Translations under genes and position numbers: made by a program
From: JBOFFC01 sp051648405
GTDB taxonomy: Bacteria > Planctomycetota > Planctomycetia > Pirellulales > Lacipirellulaceae
NCBI GenBank assembly: GCA_051648405.1
Contig: JBOFFC010000158.1
Coordinates: 1 to 12,315, forward strand
Length of the DNA stretch: 12,315 bases
Reading direction: 5' to 3'
In this document: positions 1-6,814 of the stretch, piece by piece
How positions within the stretch are numbered: the stretch's first letter is position 1
Layout: every line of letters starts with the position of its first letter
Notes under the pieces: generated by a model
The model's database searches: none
What the model was told of the DNA's origin: nothing
What the model saw: only the letters and a program-made list of their open reading frames with translations

Positions 1-64
1 TCCCCTCGCCACGGTCGTACGCCGCAACGATCCGCTCTCGCAGGTCCATCGAAATCGCTTGCAT
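1..64 (-). CDS. IS630-family transposase, N-terminal fragment (runs off the window)
   Basis: The minus strand from the ATG at 64 reads MQAISMDLRERIVAAYDRGEG and stays open to the window edge (21 codons seen). The phrase S-x-DLRERIVAAYD-x-GEG is the usual opening of the helix-turn-helix domain in IS630/Tc1-type transposases, which cut and paste DNA at TA dinucleotides. The start is supported by a perfect AAGGAGG (71-77 on the complementary strand) six bases before the ATG, the best Shine-Dalgarno site in the window. The catalytic DDE domain lies outside, so I cannot tell whether the transposase is intact or whether it is a single ORF or an orfA/orfB pair. Confidence 0.7.
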   Translation of the reverse strand, partial: MQAISMDLRERIVAAYDRGEG

Positions 65-137
65 CACCGTCCTCCTTGGTTGGAGAACGGTCTACCCAAA
101 CTCCACTCCTGGCGCTATACCAAGTTCGAAAGTGCTG
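1..137 (-). mobile_element. Probable end of an IS630-type insertion sequence
   Basis: The transposase start at 64 lies close to an element end, as is normal in IS630 elements. The stretch 110-137 (ggcgctataccaagttcgaa followed by agtgctg) looks like a terminal inverted repeat and is followed by a TA dinucleotide at 138-139, the expected target duplication. The other end is outside the window, so neither the matching inverted repeat nor the exact boundary can be confirmed. The boundary at 137 is inferred from the TA and from the start of a different repeat just after it. Confidence 0.4.
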
Positions 138-138
138 T

Positions 139-213
139 ATCCGTGTACATCTGCGTTCATCGGTGGTTGATTGTCCGTCGCTTCTCCGTGTCCTCCGCGA
201 TCTCTGCGGTGAA
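139..213 (-). repeat. Degenerate dispersed intergenic repeat, two related modules
   Basis: Read on the minus strand, module B (213-181) is TTCACCGCAGAGATCGCGGA followed by GGACACGGAGAAG. Module A (166-139) is CCACCGATGAACGCAGATGT followed by ACACGGAT. The two align to each other (ACCG..GA..CGC.GA.G.ACACGGA) with one gap. Sequences of this type are scattered between genes in many environmental bacteria and are often mistranslated into peptides such as TAEIAEDTEKRR. The element begins 11 bases after the aldo/keto reductase stop codon. Its function is unknown, and the assignment rests on remembered pattern rather than a search. Confidence 0.55.
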
Positions 214-224
214 TTCGTCCGTCG

Positions 225-1154
225 TCAAGCCGTGACTGGGTAGCGAGCCAGCAGGCGCAGCACGTCGTCGATCTGCTCCGGCGTGTGGAAGCCGATCGTC
301 ATCGCGTCGAGGTAGTCGCGCGACTGGGCGTACTCGATGCAGCGCTCGCGCTGATCGACGAGCTCCCCCTCGCCGAAGATCTTCATGCCGATGATCCCCT
401 TGCCGTTCGCCTTGGCCGTGCGGAGCACCGCTTCGACCTCGGCCGGCGAGGCGTCCATCTTCGACCCCGTAGGGTTCGTACGGGCGAGGATCAGTTCGAC
501 CCAAGGGGTCTCGGCGGCGGTCTTCAGCGCGCCGAGGTCGTGGCACGAGACCCCCACCGCGCGGACCTGACCCCGCTCCTTGGCGGCCAGCAACTCGTCG
601 AGGTAGGGCTGCATTTGCGTCGGCCACTTCGGGTCCGTCATGCAATGCAGCAAGACGATATCGACGTAGTCGGTCGTTAGCTCGTGGCGGAAGCGCTCGA
701 GCGCGCTGCGCGTCACCTGGGCCCGGAACGCGGCCGAGGTCTGGTCCTCGGGGCCGTCGTAGCGCCACCAGAGCTTGGTGAGGATCGTGATCGATTCGCG
801 ATCGAAGCTCTTGAGCGCTTCGCGGAAGTAGACGTGGGTGCCGTAGAGGTCCGCCAGGTCGAAGAACCGCAGGCCGCGGTCGTAGGCGTGGCGGAACAGC
901 GGAACGAAGCGCTCGAAGCCCAACCGTGTTTGGTCGCTCTGGCGGTCGGACCCCTTGACGCCGGTCCCCTGCGCGAGCCGCGTGGTCTTGATGCCCGTCT
1001 TGCCGAGCGTGACCTCCAGCGGCCGGGGCACGTCGCTGGCGACCAGCGGCGCAGCGGCGGGCGTCGCCTCGCGCGCCGACGCGGCGACCCCCCCGAGGGC
1101 AGTCGCGGCGCCGAGAGTCCCGCCGAGGAATCGGCGTCGGTCGAGGTTGTCCAT
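225..1154 (-). CDS. Tat-exported aldo/keto reductase
   Basis: This encodes a 309-residue NAD(P)H-dependent aldo/keto reductase. The N-terminus MDNLDRRRFLGG followed by an Ala/Gly-rich stretch to about residue 27 is a twin-arginine export signal, so the folded enzyme should act outside the cytoplasmic membrane. The full AKR catalytic tetrad is visible: Asp99 and Tyr104 (FFDLADLYGTH), Lys127 (ILTKLWW) and His170 (DIVLLHC). Length and the AVGVSCHDL strand are normal for the (beta/alpha)8 barrel family. An in-frame GTG lies four codons upstream (1166); I prefer the ATG at 1154 because it puts the RRRF motif at the usual distance, but no clear Shine-Dalgarno decides it. The substrate is unknown. 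The gene is divergent from the protease-like gene and downstream neighbours are only repeat and IS, so it is probably transcribed alone. Confidence 0.88.
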   Translation of the reverse strand: MDNLDRRRFLGGTLGAATALGGVAASAREATPAAAPLVASDVPRPLEVTLGKTGIKTTRLAQGTGVKGSDRQSDQTRLGFERFVPLFRHAYDRGLRFFDLADLYGTHVYFREALKSFDRESITILTKLWWRYDGPEDQTSAAFRAQVTRSALERFRHELTTDYVDIVLLHCMTDPKWPTQMQPYLDELLAAKERGQVRAVGVSCHDLGALKTAAETPWVELILARTNPTGSKMDASPAEVEAVLRTAKANGKGIIGMKIFGEGELVDQRERCIEYAQSRDYLDAMTIGFHTPEQIDDVLRLLARYPVTA

Positions 1155-1276
1155 GGCGGGCCGCACGGGTTGGGGTCGGTTTTGGAGGGATTATCGTACC
1201 TTCGCGGCGGTCGGGGTTACCAGCGCCTTCGCGCCGATTTCTTGACGCTGTCGTAGCACGCATCTAGTTTGCACCA

Positions 1277-1327
1277 AGGCGTTTACGCCTCGTCACGCCC
1301 CCGCCACAAGCCCGGCCCTCCAGGGCC
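1277..1327. repeat. Two short inverted repeats in the leader of the secreted protease-like gene
   Basis: Two perfect hairpins lie in tandem upstream of the ATG at 1356. The first is AGGCG-TTTA-CGCCT (1277-1290). The second is GGCCCT-CC-AGGGCC (1314-1327). They could be structured 5' leader RNA, an operator, or pieces of a dispersed palindrome. Nothing else in the 1155-1355 gap is recognisable, although it must contain promoters for both divergent genes. Confidence 0.35.
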
Positions 1328-1355
1328 CCGCCTCGCGATCAGAAGAAGCAGCTTG

Positions 1356-3524
1356 ATGCACCTCCGCGCGAAGCGACTCTGTTCCGCCTGCGCCGCCGCG
1401 ATCGCGGTGTGGAGTGGGTCAGCGCTCGGCCAAGTGCCGATCGACGGGTTCCTGCCGATGGTCGGCATCGCGTTCTCGAACGAGTTCAGCGAGGACTTTG
1501 TCTTTTCGCCGACCGCAACCCCCTCGGCGGTGGGCAAGACGCTGCTCGGGCCGGGGGGGACGCCGCGCTTCGGCGTGGCGCTGCTCGACACGGGCGCGGG
1601 CTTCTCGGCGATCACGGCGCAGGCCTACAGCGAGTTCAACCTCCGCGGCCCCTACCCAGGGGAGACCGACGGCTACCGCGGCACCGAGACCGTCACGATC
1701 GGCGGCGCGACCGGCCAACTGCAGGCCGAGATCAACGACCCGTTCGGTCTGTACGCCGCGGGCATGCAAGGGCGGACCGCGGCCGGCGCGGCGCTATCGA
1801 TGGATCGCGCGGCGCTGCGTGGGCAGACGAACGTTTCGACGATCACGTTCCCCGCCGAGTCGCCGCTGCCGAACATCCTGGGCCTGCCGTACGCCAGCCA
1901 GTACGCCACCCGGATCCGCAACGACGCCCCACAGGTGTTCGAGCTCGAAGGCCGCACCATCCGCACGCCGTCGATCGAGTTCCTCGAACGGGGAACCGGC
2001 GGCAACGGCATCACCCGCAAGGCGCCGATGACCCTCAGCCCCGGCGCAAACTTCGCGCAGGCGCCGGTCTACCTCCCCAACATCCAGAACTTCGACATCG
2101 ACAACCCGGAAGAGAACCCGACCTTTCCGACGCTCACTCAGGGGGCGCTGTTCGTGAGCGCCAGCGCCACCAACGGCGCCGCGAGCCTCGGCAACCGCTC
2201 GTTCTTCTTCGACACGGGGGCGAGCGTCACGGTGCTGTCGCAGTTCAACGCGCTGCAGCTTGGCTTCGACGCGACGACCGACACCCCCGAGTTCACGGTC
2301 TCGGTCGTCGGCTCCGGCGGGCTGCTGACGGGGGTCCCGGGCTTCTTTGTCGATTCGCTGACGATCCCCGCCCTGGGGGGGAGCATCACCCTGACCAACG
2401 TCCCGGTGCTGGTGCTCGACGTCACGAACCCGGCCGACCCCGGGAACGTCGTCGAGGGGATCCTCGGCACGAACCTGCTCGCCGGACGCAACGTGGTGAT
2501 CGACCCCAACCCGTCACTGGGCGGGGGGGGTCAGAGCGCCGGCTTGTACATCAGTGACCCCGTCACCACGTCGTTCACCTGGACCACGACTGCGGCGTCG
2601 GCCCCCTGGACCACCGCGGGCTCGTGGGACGCCGCGGCCACGCCGACGTACCTGAGCACGACTCAGGTCCGCAACGTCTCGGGCGCAGTGCAAGAGGCGG
2701 TCGTCAGCGGCGACCAAGTCGGCTGGGACGTGCAGGTCGGCGGTGGGGCCGGGCAGCCGATCACGGTGCGGATCGCCCCCGGGGCAAAGCTTACCACGTT
2801 CTCAGGAGTCGATATCCAGCCGGGCGGAACGATCCGCCTGCAAGAGGCCACGCTCGACGCGCAGTACGTCGAGGTCCGTGGCGGCGGGACGCTCACCGGC
2901 AGCGGCTCGATCCGCACCGGCAGCGGGCCGATCAAGGGGCAAGTCGAGTCGGTGGGGGGCGTCATCGCCCCCGGCGACGGGATCGGCGAGCTGTCGATCG
3001 ACGGCCGGCTGTCGCTCGGCGCGGGGAGCGTCCTTCAAATGCAGGTCGCCGGCCCCGGCCAGGGGACCGAGCACGACCACATGGTGGTCGACGGCGTCGC
3101 GGCGCTCGGCGGCACGCTCGATGTGTCGCTCTCGAACCTGCTGGCCAGCGGCTTCGCGCCGCAGCCGGGCGACCGCTTCGAGCTCATGACCTACACCGAA
3201 CGGGGGGGTCTGTTCACCACAGTGAACCTGCCGGCCGGCTTCGCCTGGGAGCTCGACTACGGCGACACGGCCCTGACGCTGAGCCTGCCGGGCCTCGCCG
3301 GGGACTACAACCGCGACGGCGTCGTGAACGCCGGCGACTACACGGTGTGGCGTGACGGGCTGGGGACCACCTACGCCCCCGGTCACTACCAGACGTGGGT
3401 CGCCAACTACGGCGCGACCGGTCCCGCGACGTCGAGCGCCGTCCCCGAACCGGCGACGCTCGTCACGCTGGTCGTGGGCCTCGCAGGAGCACGGGCGCCT
3501 CGTCGCCGGGCTTGGTGCGCCTAG
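1356..3524 (+). CDS. Secreted two-lobed aspartic-protease-like protein with dockerin and PEP-CTERM tail
   Basis: This is a 722-residue predicted surface protein. A signal peptide spans about residues 1-25 (MHLRAKRLCSACAAAIAVWS, then GSALG/Q). Two retropepsin-like halves follow, each with a catalytic-type Asp-Thr-Gly (LLDTGAGFSAI, 78-80; FFDTGASVTVLS, 286-288) and a downstream hydrophobic-hydrophobic-Gly motif (ILG at 174-176 and 369-371). Residues about 405-640 are Gly/Thr-rich short repeats (GGTL.G.GSI..., GGVIAPGDGIGELSIDG) resembling the beta-solenoid regions common in PEP-CTERM proteins. Residues 649 to about 688 form one dockerin/EF-hand unit (GDYNRDGVVNAGDYTVW). The last 27 residues are a PEP-CTERM signal: VPEP, a hydrophobic segment, then RRR, recognised by exosortase. 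A TTG 29 codons upstream extends the frame but would bury the signal peptide, so ATG 1356 is chosen. Protease activity is inferred; substrate unknown. Confidence 0.85.
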   Translation: MHLRAKRLCSACAAAIAVWSGSALGQVPIDGFLPMVGIAFSNEFSEDFVFSPTATPSAVGKTLLGPGGTPRFGVALLDTGAGFSAITAQAYSEFNLRGPYPGETDGYRGTETVTIGGATGQLQAEINDPFGLYAAGMQGRTAAGAALSMDRAALRGQTNVSTITFPAESPLPNILGLPYASQYATRIRNDAPQVFELEGRTIRTPSIEFLERGTGGNGITRKAPMTLSPGANFAQAPVYLPNIQNFDIDNPEENPTFPTLTQGALFVSASATNGAASLGNRSFFFDTGASVTVLSQFNALQLGFDATTDTPEFTVSVVGSGGLLTGVPGFFVDSLTIPALGGSITLTNVPVLVLDVTNPADPGNVVEGILGTNLLAGRNVVIDPNPSLGGGGQSAGLYISDPVTTSFTWTTTAASAPWTTAGSWDAAATPTYLSTTQVRNVSGAVQEAVVSGDQVGWDVQVGGGAGQPITVRIAPGAKLTTFSGVDIQPGGTIRLQEATLDAQYVEVRGGGTLTGSGSIRTGSGPIKGQVESVGGVIAPGDGIGELSIDGRLSLGAGSVLQMQVAGPGQGTEHDHMVVDGVAALGGTLDVSLSNLLASGFAPQPGDRFELMTYTERGGLFTTVNLPAGFAWELDYGDTALTLSLPGLAGDYNRDGVVNAGDYTVWRDGLGTTYAPGHYQTWVANYGATGPATSSAVPEPATLVTLVVGLAGARAPRRRAWCA

Positions 3525-3528
3525 ACAG

Positions 3529-3960
3529 CTACGCCATCCCGAGGCGGGCGAGAACGGATCGCCATTCTTCGGTGAGGCCGAGCTGTTCGACGGCGCTGAG
3601 GAACCTGGCGTCGTGCTCGATGCCCGAAAGCTCTCGAACTGCATTCGCGGCGCTGTCGCATGCGGCTTCGTCTACGCCCTCGCTCATGACGAGCATGCCG
3701 TAGAAGAGCCTCGAATGAGCATTGAACACCTCACCCTCGTACGCTTGTCGAAGCCATCGACGATTCCGTCCCAGCTCGACCTCCCGGGCGGTCCAATCAG
3801 GGTGCTCCGCAGCGATCTCGTCAAGCATTTCCGCGCGACGCAGCTCGGTGAGTCGGAACGACTCGGCGAGTCGTTCGGCCGGCGTCATCGACGCCGAACT
3901 CGGTGACCGCTGAAGGGCGTCGACCGCCGCGTCGAGGACTTGCGGGTCGATCCTCGGCAT
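3529..3960 (-). CDS. Hypothetical protein, 143 aa, helical
   Basis: I do not recognise this protein. It is predicted to be soluble, charged and largely helical. The N-terminal half (MTPAERLAESFRLTELRRAE, about 25-44, then HPDWTAREVELGRNRRWLRQ, 53-72) resembles short helical proteins that planctomycetes encode beside nucleotidyltransferases. The C-terminus (ARFLSAVEQLGLTEEWRSVL, 118-137) could be a second small helical module. No catalytic motif, signal peptide or membrane segment is visible. The ATG at 3960 is chosen over an upstream frame extension because AAAGGA precedes it at seven bases and the protein looks coherent from there. It lies 44 bp downstream of accD on the same strand and may be co-transcribed. 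Its stop is only four bases from the stop of the convergent protease-like gene. The region is less GC-rich than its neighbours. Confidence 0.68.
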   Translation of the reverse strand: MPRIDPQVLDAAVDALQRSPSSASMTPAERLAESFRLTELRRAEMLDEIAAEHPDWTAREVELGRNRRWLRQAYEGEVFNAHSRLFYGMLVMSEGVDEAACDSAANAVRELSGIEHDARFLSAVEQLGLTEEWRSVLARLGMA

Positions 3961-4004
3961 CGCCAGGTCCTTTGCTGAAGTCCGACAGCCGACAGCCCTG
4001 CGGC

Positions 4005-4934
4005 TCACTTCCCGCAGTAGTCGATCGTTCGGGCGATCTCGCTCTTGAGGTCGGCGCGGCGGACGATGCGGTCGATGTAGCCGTGTTCGAGCAGGAACTC
4101 GCTCGTCTGGAAACCCTCGGGGAGCTCCGTGCGGAGCGTCGCCTTGATCGTCCGCGGGCCGGCGAACCCGATCAGCGCCTTGGGTTCGGCGAACACCAGG
4201 TCCCCCAGCGACGCGAAGCTCGCCGCGACCCCCCCCATCGTCGGGTTGGTGAGCACCGAGATGAACAGGCCCCCCGCGGAGTCGTAGCGGGCGAGCGCCG
4301 CCGAGACCTTCGCCATTTGCATCAGCGAGAGGATCCCTTCGTGCATCCGCGCGCCACCCCCCGAGCCGCTGATGATGATCAGCGCCAGGTTCTGCTCGGT
4401 GGCCCGCTCGACAAGCCGCGTCAGGCGCTCACCGACGACCGAGCCCATGCTCCCCATGATGAACGCCGAGTCGGTCACGCCGAACGCCACTCGGCGGGCG
4501 CGGATCATGCCGCAGCCGGTGATCGCCGCGTCGCGGAGCCCGGTTCGCTTTTGCTCGGCAAGCAGGCGCTGGGCGTAGGGCTTCGAGTCGGCGAACCCGA
4601 GCGGGTCGGACGGGGCGAGGTCGGCGTCCCACTCCTCGAACGTCCCCTCGTCGAGGACGAAGCGCACTCGGTCGCGGGCGCCGAGGTACATGTGGCGTCC
4701 GCACACCGGGCAGACGCTCATCAGCCGTTCGACCTCCTTGCGGAAGACGGTCTCGCCGCACTCGTCGCACCGCAGCCACAGGCCGCTGGGGACCCCCCGC
4801 TTTTCGCGCGGCCCACCGTCTCGGGGCCCACCGTCTCGGGAGGCGTCAGCGGGGGGCACAGCGCCGTCGCGCGCCAGCTCGGGCGCACGCTCGGGCTCGA
4901 CGCCGGGGGGCGATTGCGGGTTGCCTAACGCCAT
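4005..4934 (-). CDS. accD: Acetyl-CoA carboxylase carboxyltransferase subunit beta
   Basis: AccD pairs with AccA to transfer the carboxyl group from carboxybiotin-BCCP to acetyl-CoA, giving malonyl-CoA, the first committed step of fatty acid synthesis in the cytoplasm. The C4 zinc ribbon is present (Cys56, Cys59, Cys75, Cys78 in CDEC...CPVC). Core motifs follow in the usual order: SGSGGGARMHEG (189-200) leading into LSLMQMAK, TNPTMGGVAASFASLGD (229-245), and AEPKALIGFAGPRTI (249-263), then the GFQTSEFLLEHG.ID.IVRR ending. The 309-residue length from ATG 4934 matches the family (about 300). An upstream in-frame ATG (5039) would add 35 Arg-rich residues not expected here. The linker before the zinc ribbon carries a tandem duplication. 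No accA or accBC is in the window. Confidence 0.95.
   Translation of the reverse strand: MALGNPQSPPGVEPERAPELARDGAVPPADASRDGGPRDGGPREKRGVPSGLWLRCDECGETVFRKEVERLMSVCPVCGRHMYLGARDRVRFVLDEGTFEEWDADLAPSDPLGFADSKPYAQRLLAEQKRTGLRDAAITGCGMIRARRVAFGVTDSAFIMGSMGSVVGERLTRLVERATEQNLALIIISGSGGGARMHEGILSLMQMAKVSAALARYDSAGGLFISVLTNPTMGGVAASFASLGDLVFAEPKALIGFAGPRTIKATLRTELPEGFQTSEFLLEHGYIDRIVRRADLKSEIARTIDYCGK
4811..4840 (-). repeat. 15-bp perfect tandem duplication inside accD
   Basis: The unit gcccaccgtctcggg occurs twice, back to back (4811-4825 and 4826-4840). Fifteen bases keep the frame and give the repeated peptide RDGGP-RDGGP in the non-conserved segment before the AccD zinc ribbon. It is probably a slippage-derived linker expansion without functional effect. 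Confidence 0.9.
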
Positions 4935-5138
4935 GGGGGGCACGACGAATCGCCTCGTTACGAACGCTACAGAGGGGAAGTTGGCGGAGCGGAGCGGCCG
5001 GCCGAGCCGGCCCTTGGCGACCCGCCGTCGCCCGCCCATCTTAACAATCTCGATCCCCCCTCACCATGCCGATGGGAACCGCGATTTCAGCGGTCCACGG
5101 CGGTCGGCGCCCGGGATTCCCCTTCCCCTCGATAGCCG

Positions 5139-6086
5139 ATGCCGCGCCCCACTCGACTCTCGATCGGCGTGCCGGGGGACTTCGACCTGCCGCGGGTCGT
5201 TTGCTCGTACGGGTACTTTCTGCTGGCGCCTAACCGCTGGCGTCCCGAGGTGCTGACGCTGGAGCACGCCTTCGGCTTCGCGGACGGGGTCCCACCGGTC
5301 CGGGTCCTGGTCGATCAACCGGAGGGTCGTGGCGCGGCGGTCCGCGTCCGTTGCGACCGACCCTTGTCGCGCGACGAGCGAACAAAAGTCATGGAGGGGC
5401 TCGGCCGGATGCTGCGGCTGGGGTTCGACACCCGCCCCTGGGGCAAGCTTGCGCCCCCCGCACGGCGCCGGGGCTTCGGCCGGCTGTTCCGCTCGGCAAC
5501 GCTGTGGGAGGACATGGTCAAGACGATCACCAGTTGCAACGTCGGCTGGCCTAGCACCGTGCGGATGAGCGAGCTGCTGGTCGAGCGCGTAGGGGAGGGG
5601 GTCTTCCCGTCGCCGGCAGACGTTGCGCGTTGGAAGCCCGATCGGCTGCAGCGCGAAACGAAGGTCGGGTACCGCGCTGCGCGGATCGTCCGACTCGCCC
5701 AGCGCTTTGCGAGCGGCGAGCTCGACCCGGCCTGGTTCGAGTCCCCCGATCGTTCGGTCGACGAGCTGCGCGAAGCGGTGCTCGCCCTCGATGGGTTCGG
5801 CCCCTACGCGACGGCCAACGTGCTGCAGCTCTTGGGGCGCTTCGACCACCTACCGATCGACACCGAGGCGTACCGACTGTTCTGCAAGCGCACCGGGGTC
5901 GAGCGGCCGGCGAACCCCAAGGAGCTCGACGCGCTGATCGTCGCCCGCTACGACCCGTTTCGGCCGTACCGGTTCCTCGCCTTCTGGTTCGACCTTTGGC
6001 GCGACTACGAGCAGCGGCACGGCGACGCCTGGACTTGGGACCCCGACGCCGTGGGCCGCAGCTTCACCGCGGCGCAGATGAAGTGA
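5139..6086 (+). CDS. HhH-GPD family DNA glycosylase (AlkA/OGG1-like)
   Basis: This encodes a 315-residue protein with the helix-hairpin-helix plus Gly/Pro-Asp fold of base-excision-repair glycosylases. The hairpin is LDGFGPYATANVL (217-229) and the catalytic Asp is Asp241 in HLPIDTEAY. An N-terminal beta-rich part (about 1-100) and a helical segment around MVKTITSCNVGWPSTVRMSE match the AlkA/OGG layout. No lysine sits at the position used by OGG1 for beta-lyase chemistry, and no Cys-x6-Cys iron-sulphur motif follows. It is therefore probably a monofunctional glycosylase that removes damaged (alkylated or oxidised) bases; the lesion cannot be told from sequence. It starts 204 bp from the divergent accD start, without a strong ribosome site. 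It is followed by the GNAT gene after 113 bp. Confidence 0.8.
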   Translation: MPRPTRLSIGVPGDFDLPRVVCSYGYFLLAPNRWRPEVLTLEHAFGFADGVPPVRVLVDQPEGRGAAVRVRCDRPLSRDERTKVMEGLGRMLRLGFDTRPWGKLAPPARRRGFGRLFRSATLWEDMVKTITSCNVGWPSTVRMSELLVERVGEGVFPSPADVARWKPDRLQRETKVGYRAARIVRLAQRFASGELDPAWFESPDRSVDELREAVLALDGFGPYATANVLQLLGRFDHLPIDTEAYRLFCKRTGVERPANPKELDALIVARYDPFRPYRFLAFWFDLWRDYEQRHGDAWTWDPDAVGRSFTAAQMK

Positions 6087-6116
6087 CCGTCCAGGGCGGC
6101 GGGGCGTTGCGAGCGG

Positions 6117-6122
6117 TACAAT
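6117..6122 (+). promoter_or_regulatory. Possible -10 element upstream of the GNAT gene
   Basis: TACAAT matches the sigma-70 -10 consensus at five of six positions and lies 78 bp before the ATG at 6200. No good -35 was found 16-18 bp upstream, so this is only a candidate for independent transcription of the acetyltransferase. Confidence 0.25.
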
Positions 6123-6199
6123 CGTTACGTCGGCCGTTTGCAGCGTAGTGGCGTGCTAGGGTTGCGGCGCCCACGCAACACTCCCGCCACCGACCCGCG

Positions 6200-6775
6200 A
6201 TGCTCGCCACGCAGCCGACCGTGATCACACGCCCGCTCCCCGAGATTACCCCCGACGAAGCGCTCGCCGCGGGTCGGTTGTTGGCGATCGCGTTCCCGCG
6301 TCGCGACCAGCGGGCCCGCGCCGAGCAGTTGCTCTCGCTGGGGCGCGACTACGACGGCCCACCGGCCCTCGCACCGCGGATGCACGTCGTCGATCGCGAC
6401 GGGCTGGTCGTCGCCCATGCACTCACCAAGCCGCGCACGATCCAGGCCGCCGACGGCCCGATGACCGTCCTCGCCTTGGCGATGGTCGCAACCGACCCCG
6501 ACGTTCGCGGCGGGGGCCTCGGCAAGACGGTCGTGCGTGCGGCGTTCGATCTGGTGGACAAAGGCTTGCACCCCTTCTGCCTTTTCCAAACGAGCTTCGC
6601 CGTCGAGCCGTTCTACGACCGGCTGGGGGCTTGTCGGGTCGCGAACCGCGTCGTCAACTCGCTTGCCGACGCTGACCCCGCGCCGAACCCCTTTTGGGAC
6701 GAGGTCGTGATGCGGTACCCGGCCGGCGAAGGCTGGCCCGAAGGGACGATCGATTTGCTCGGCCCGGGGTACTAG
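6200..6775 (+). CDS. GNAT family N-acetyltransferase
   Basis: This encodes a 191-residue cytoplasmic acetyltransferase of the Gcn5-related fold. Motif A, which binds the acetyl-CoA pyrophosphate, reads VATDPDVRGGGLGKTVVRAA, with the R-G-G-G-L-G loop at residues 103-108. It is followed by a helix and by the SFAVEPFYDRLGA segment that closes the fold (FY-x-x-x-G, as is common in the family). The acceptor substrate cannot be told from sequence. The gene ends 39 bases before the deacetylase start, so the two may be co-transcribed, although no functional link is evident. Confidence 0.83.
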   Translation: MLATQPTVITRPLPEITPDEALAAGRLLAIAFPRRDQRARAEQLLSLGRDYDGPPALAPRMHVVDRDGLVVAHALTKPRTIQAADGPMTVLALAMVATDPDVRGGGLGKTVVRAAFDLVDKGLHPFCLFQTSFAVEPFYDRLGACRVANRVVNSLADADPAPNPFWDEVVMRYPAGEGWPEGTIDLLGPGY

Positions 6776-6814
6776 AACGCCCGCGGGGCGAGCCGCACCC
6801 CAGGGCGATCACGT

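Noticed and set aside
1269..1355. TTG start extending the protease-like protein by 29 residues
   Set aside because: It would place a hydrophilic Pro/Arg-rich stretch in front of a clean signal peptide and translate through two hairpins; ATG 1356 is more sensible.
1356..3524. Autotransporter annotation for the Gly-rich repeat region
   Set aside because: There is no C-terminal beta-barrel; the protein ends in dockerin and PEP-CTERM modules instead.
3525..3528. Terminator between the protease-like gene and the convergent hypothetical gene
   Set aside because: Only four bases separate the two stop codons and no hairpin with a T-run is present at the junction.
3903..4928. Long plus-strand open frame antisense to accD
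   Set aside because: The minus strand carries unmistakable AccD motifs; the antisense product is rich in Arg, Ala, Asp and Gly with no fold-like pattern.
4935..5039. Upstream ATG (5039) for accD
   Set aside because: The added 35 residues are Arg-rich and unlike any AccD; the ATG at 4934 already gives slightly more than normal family length.
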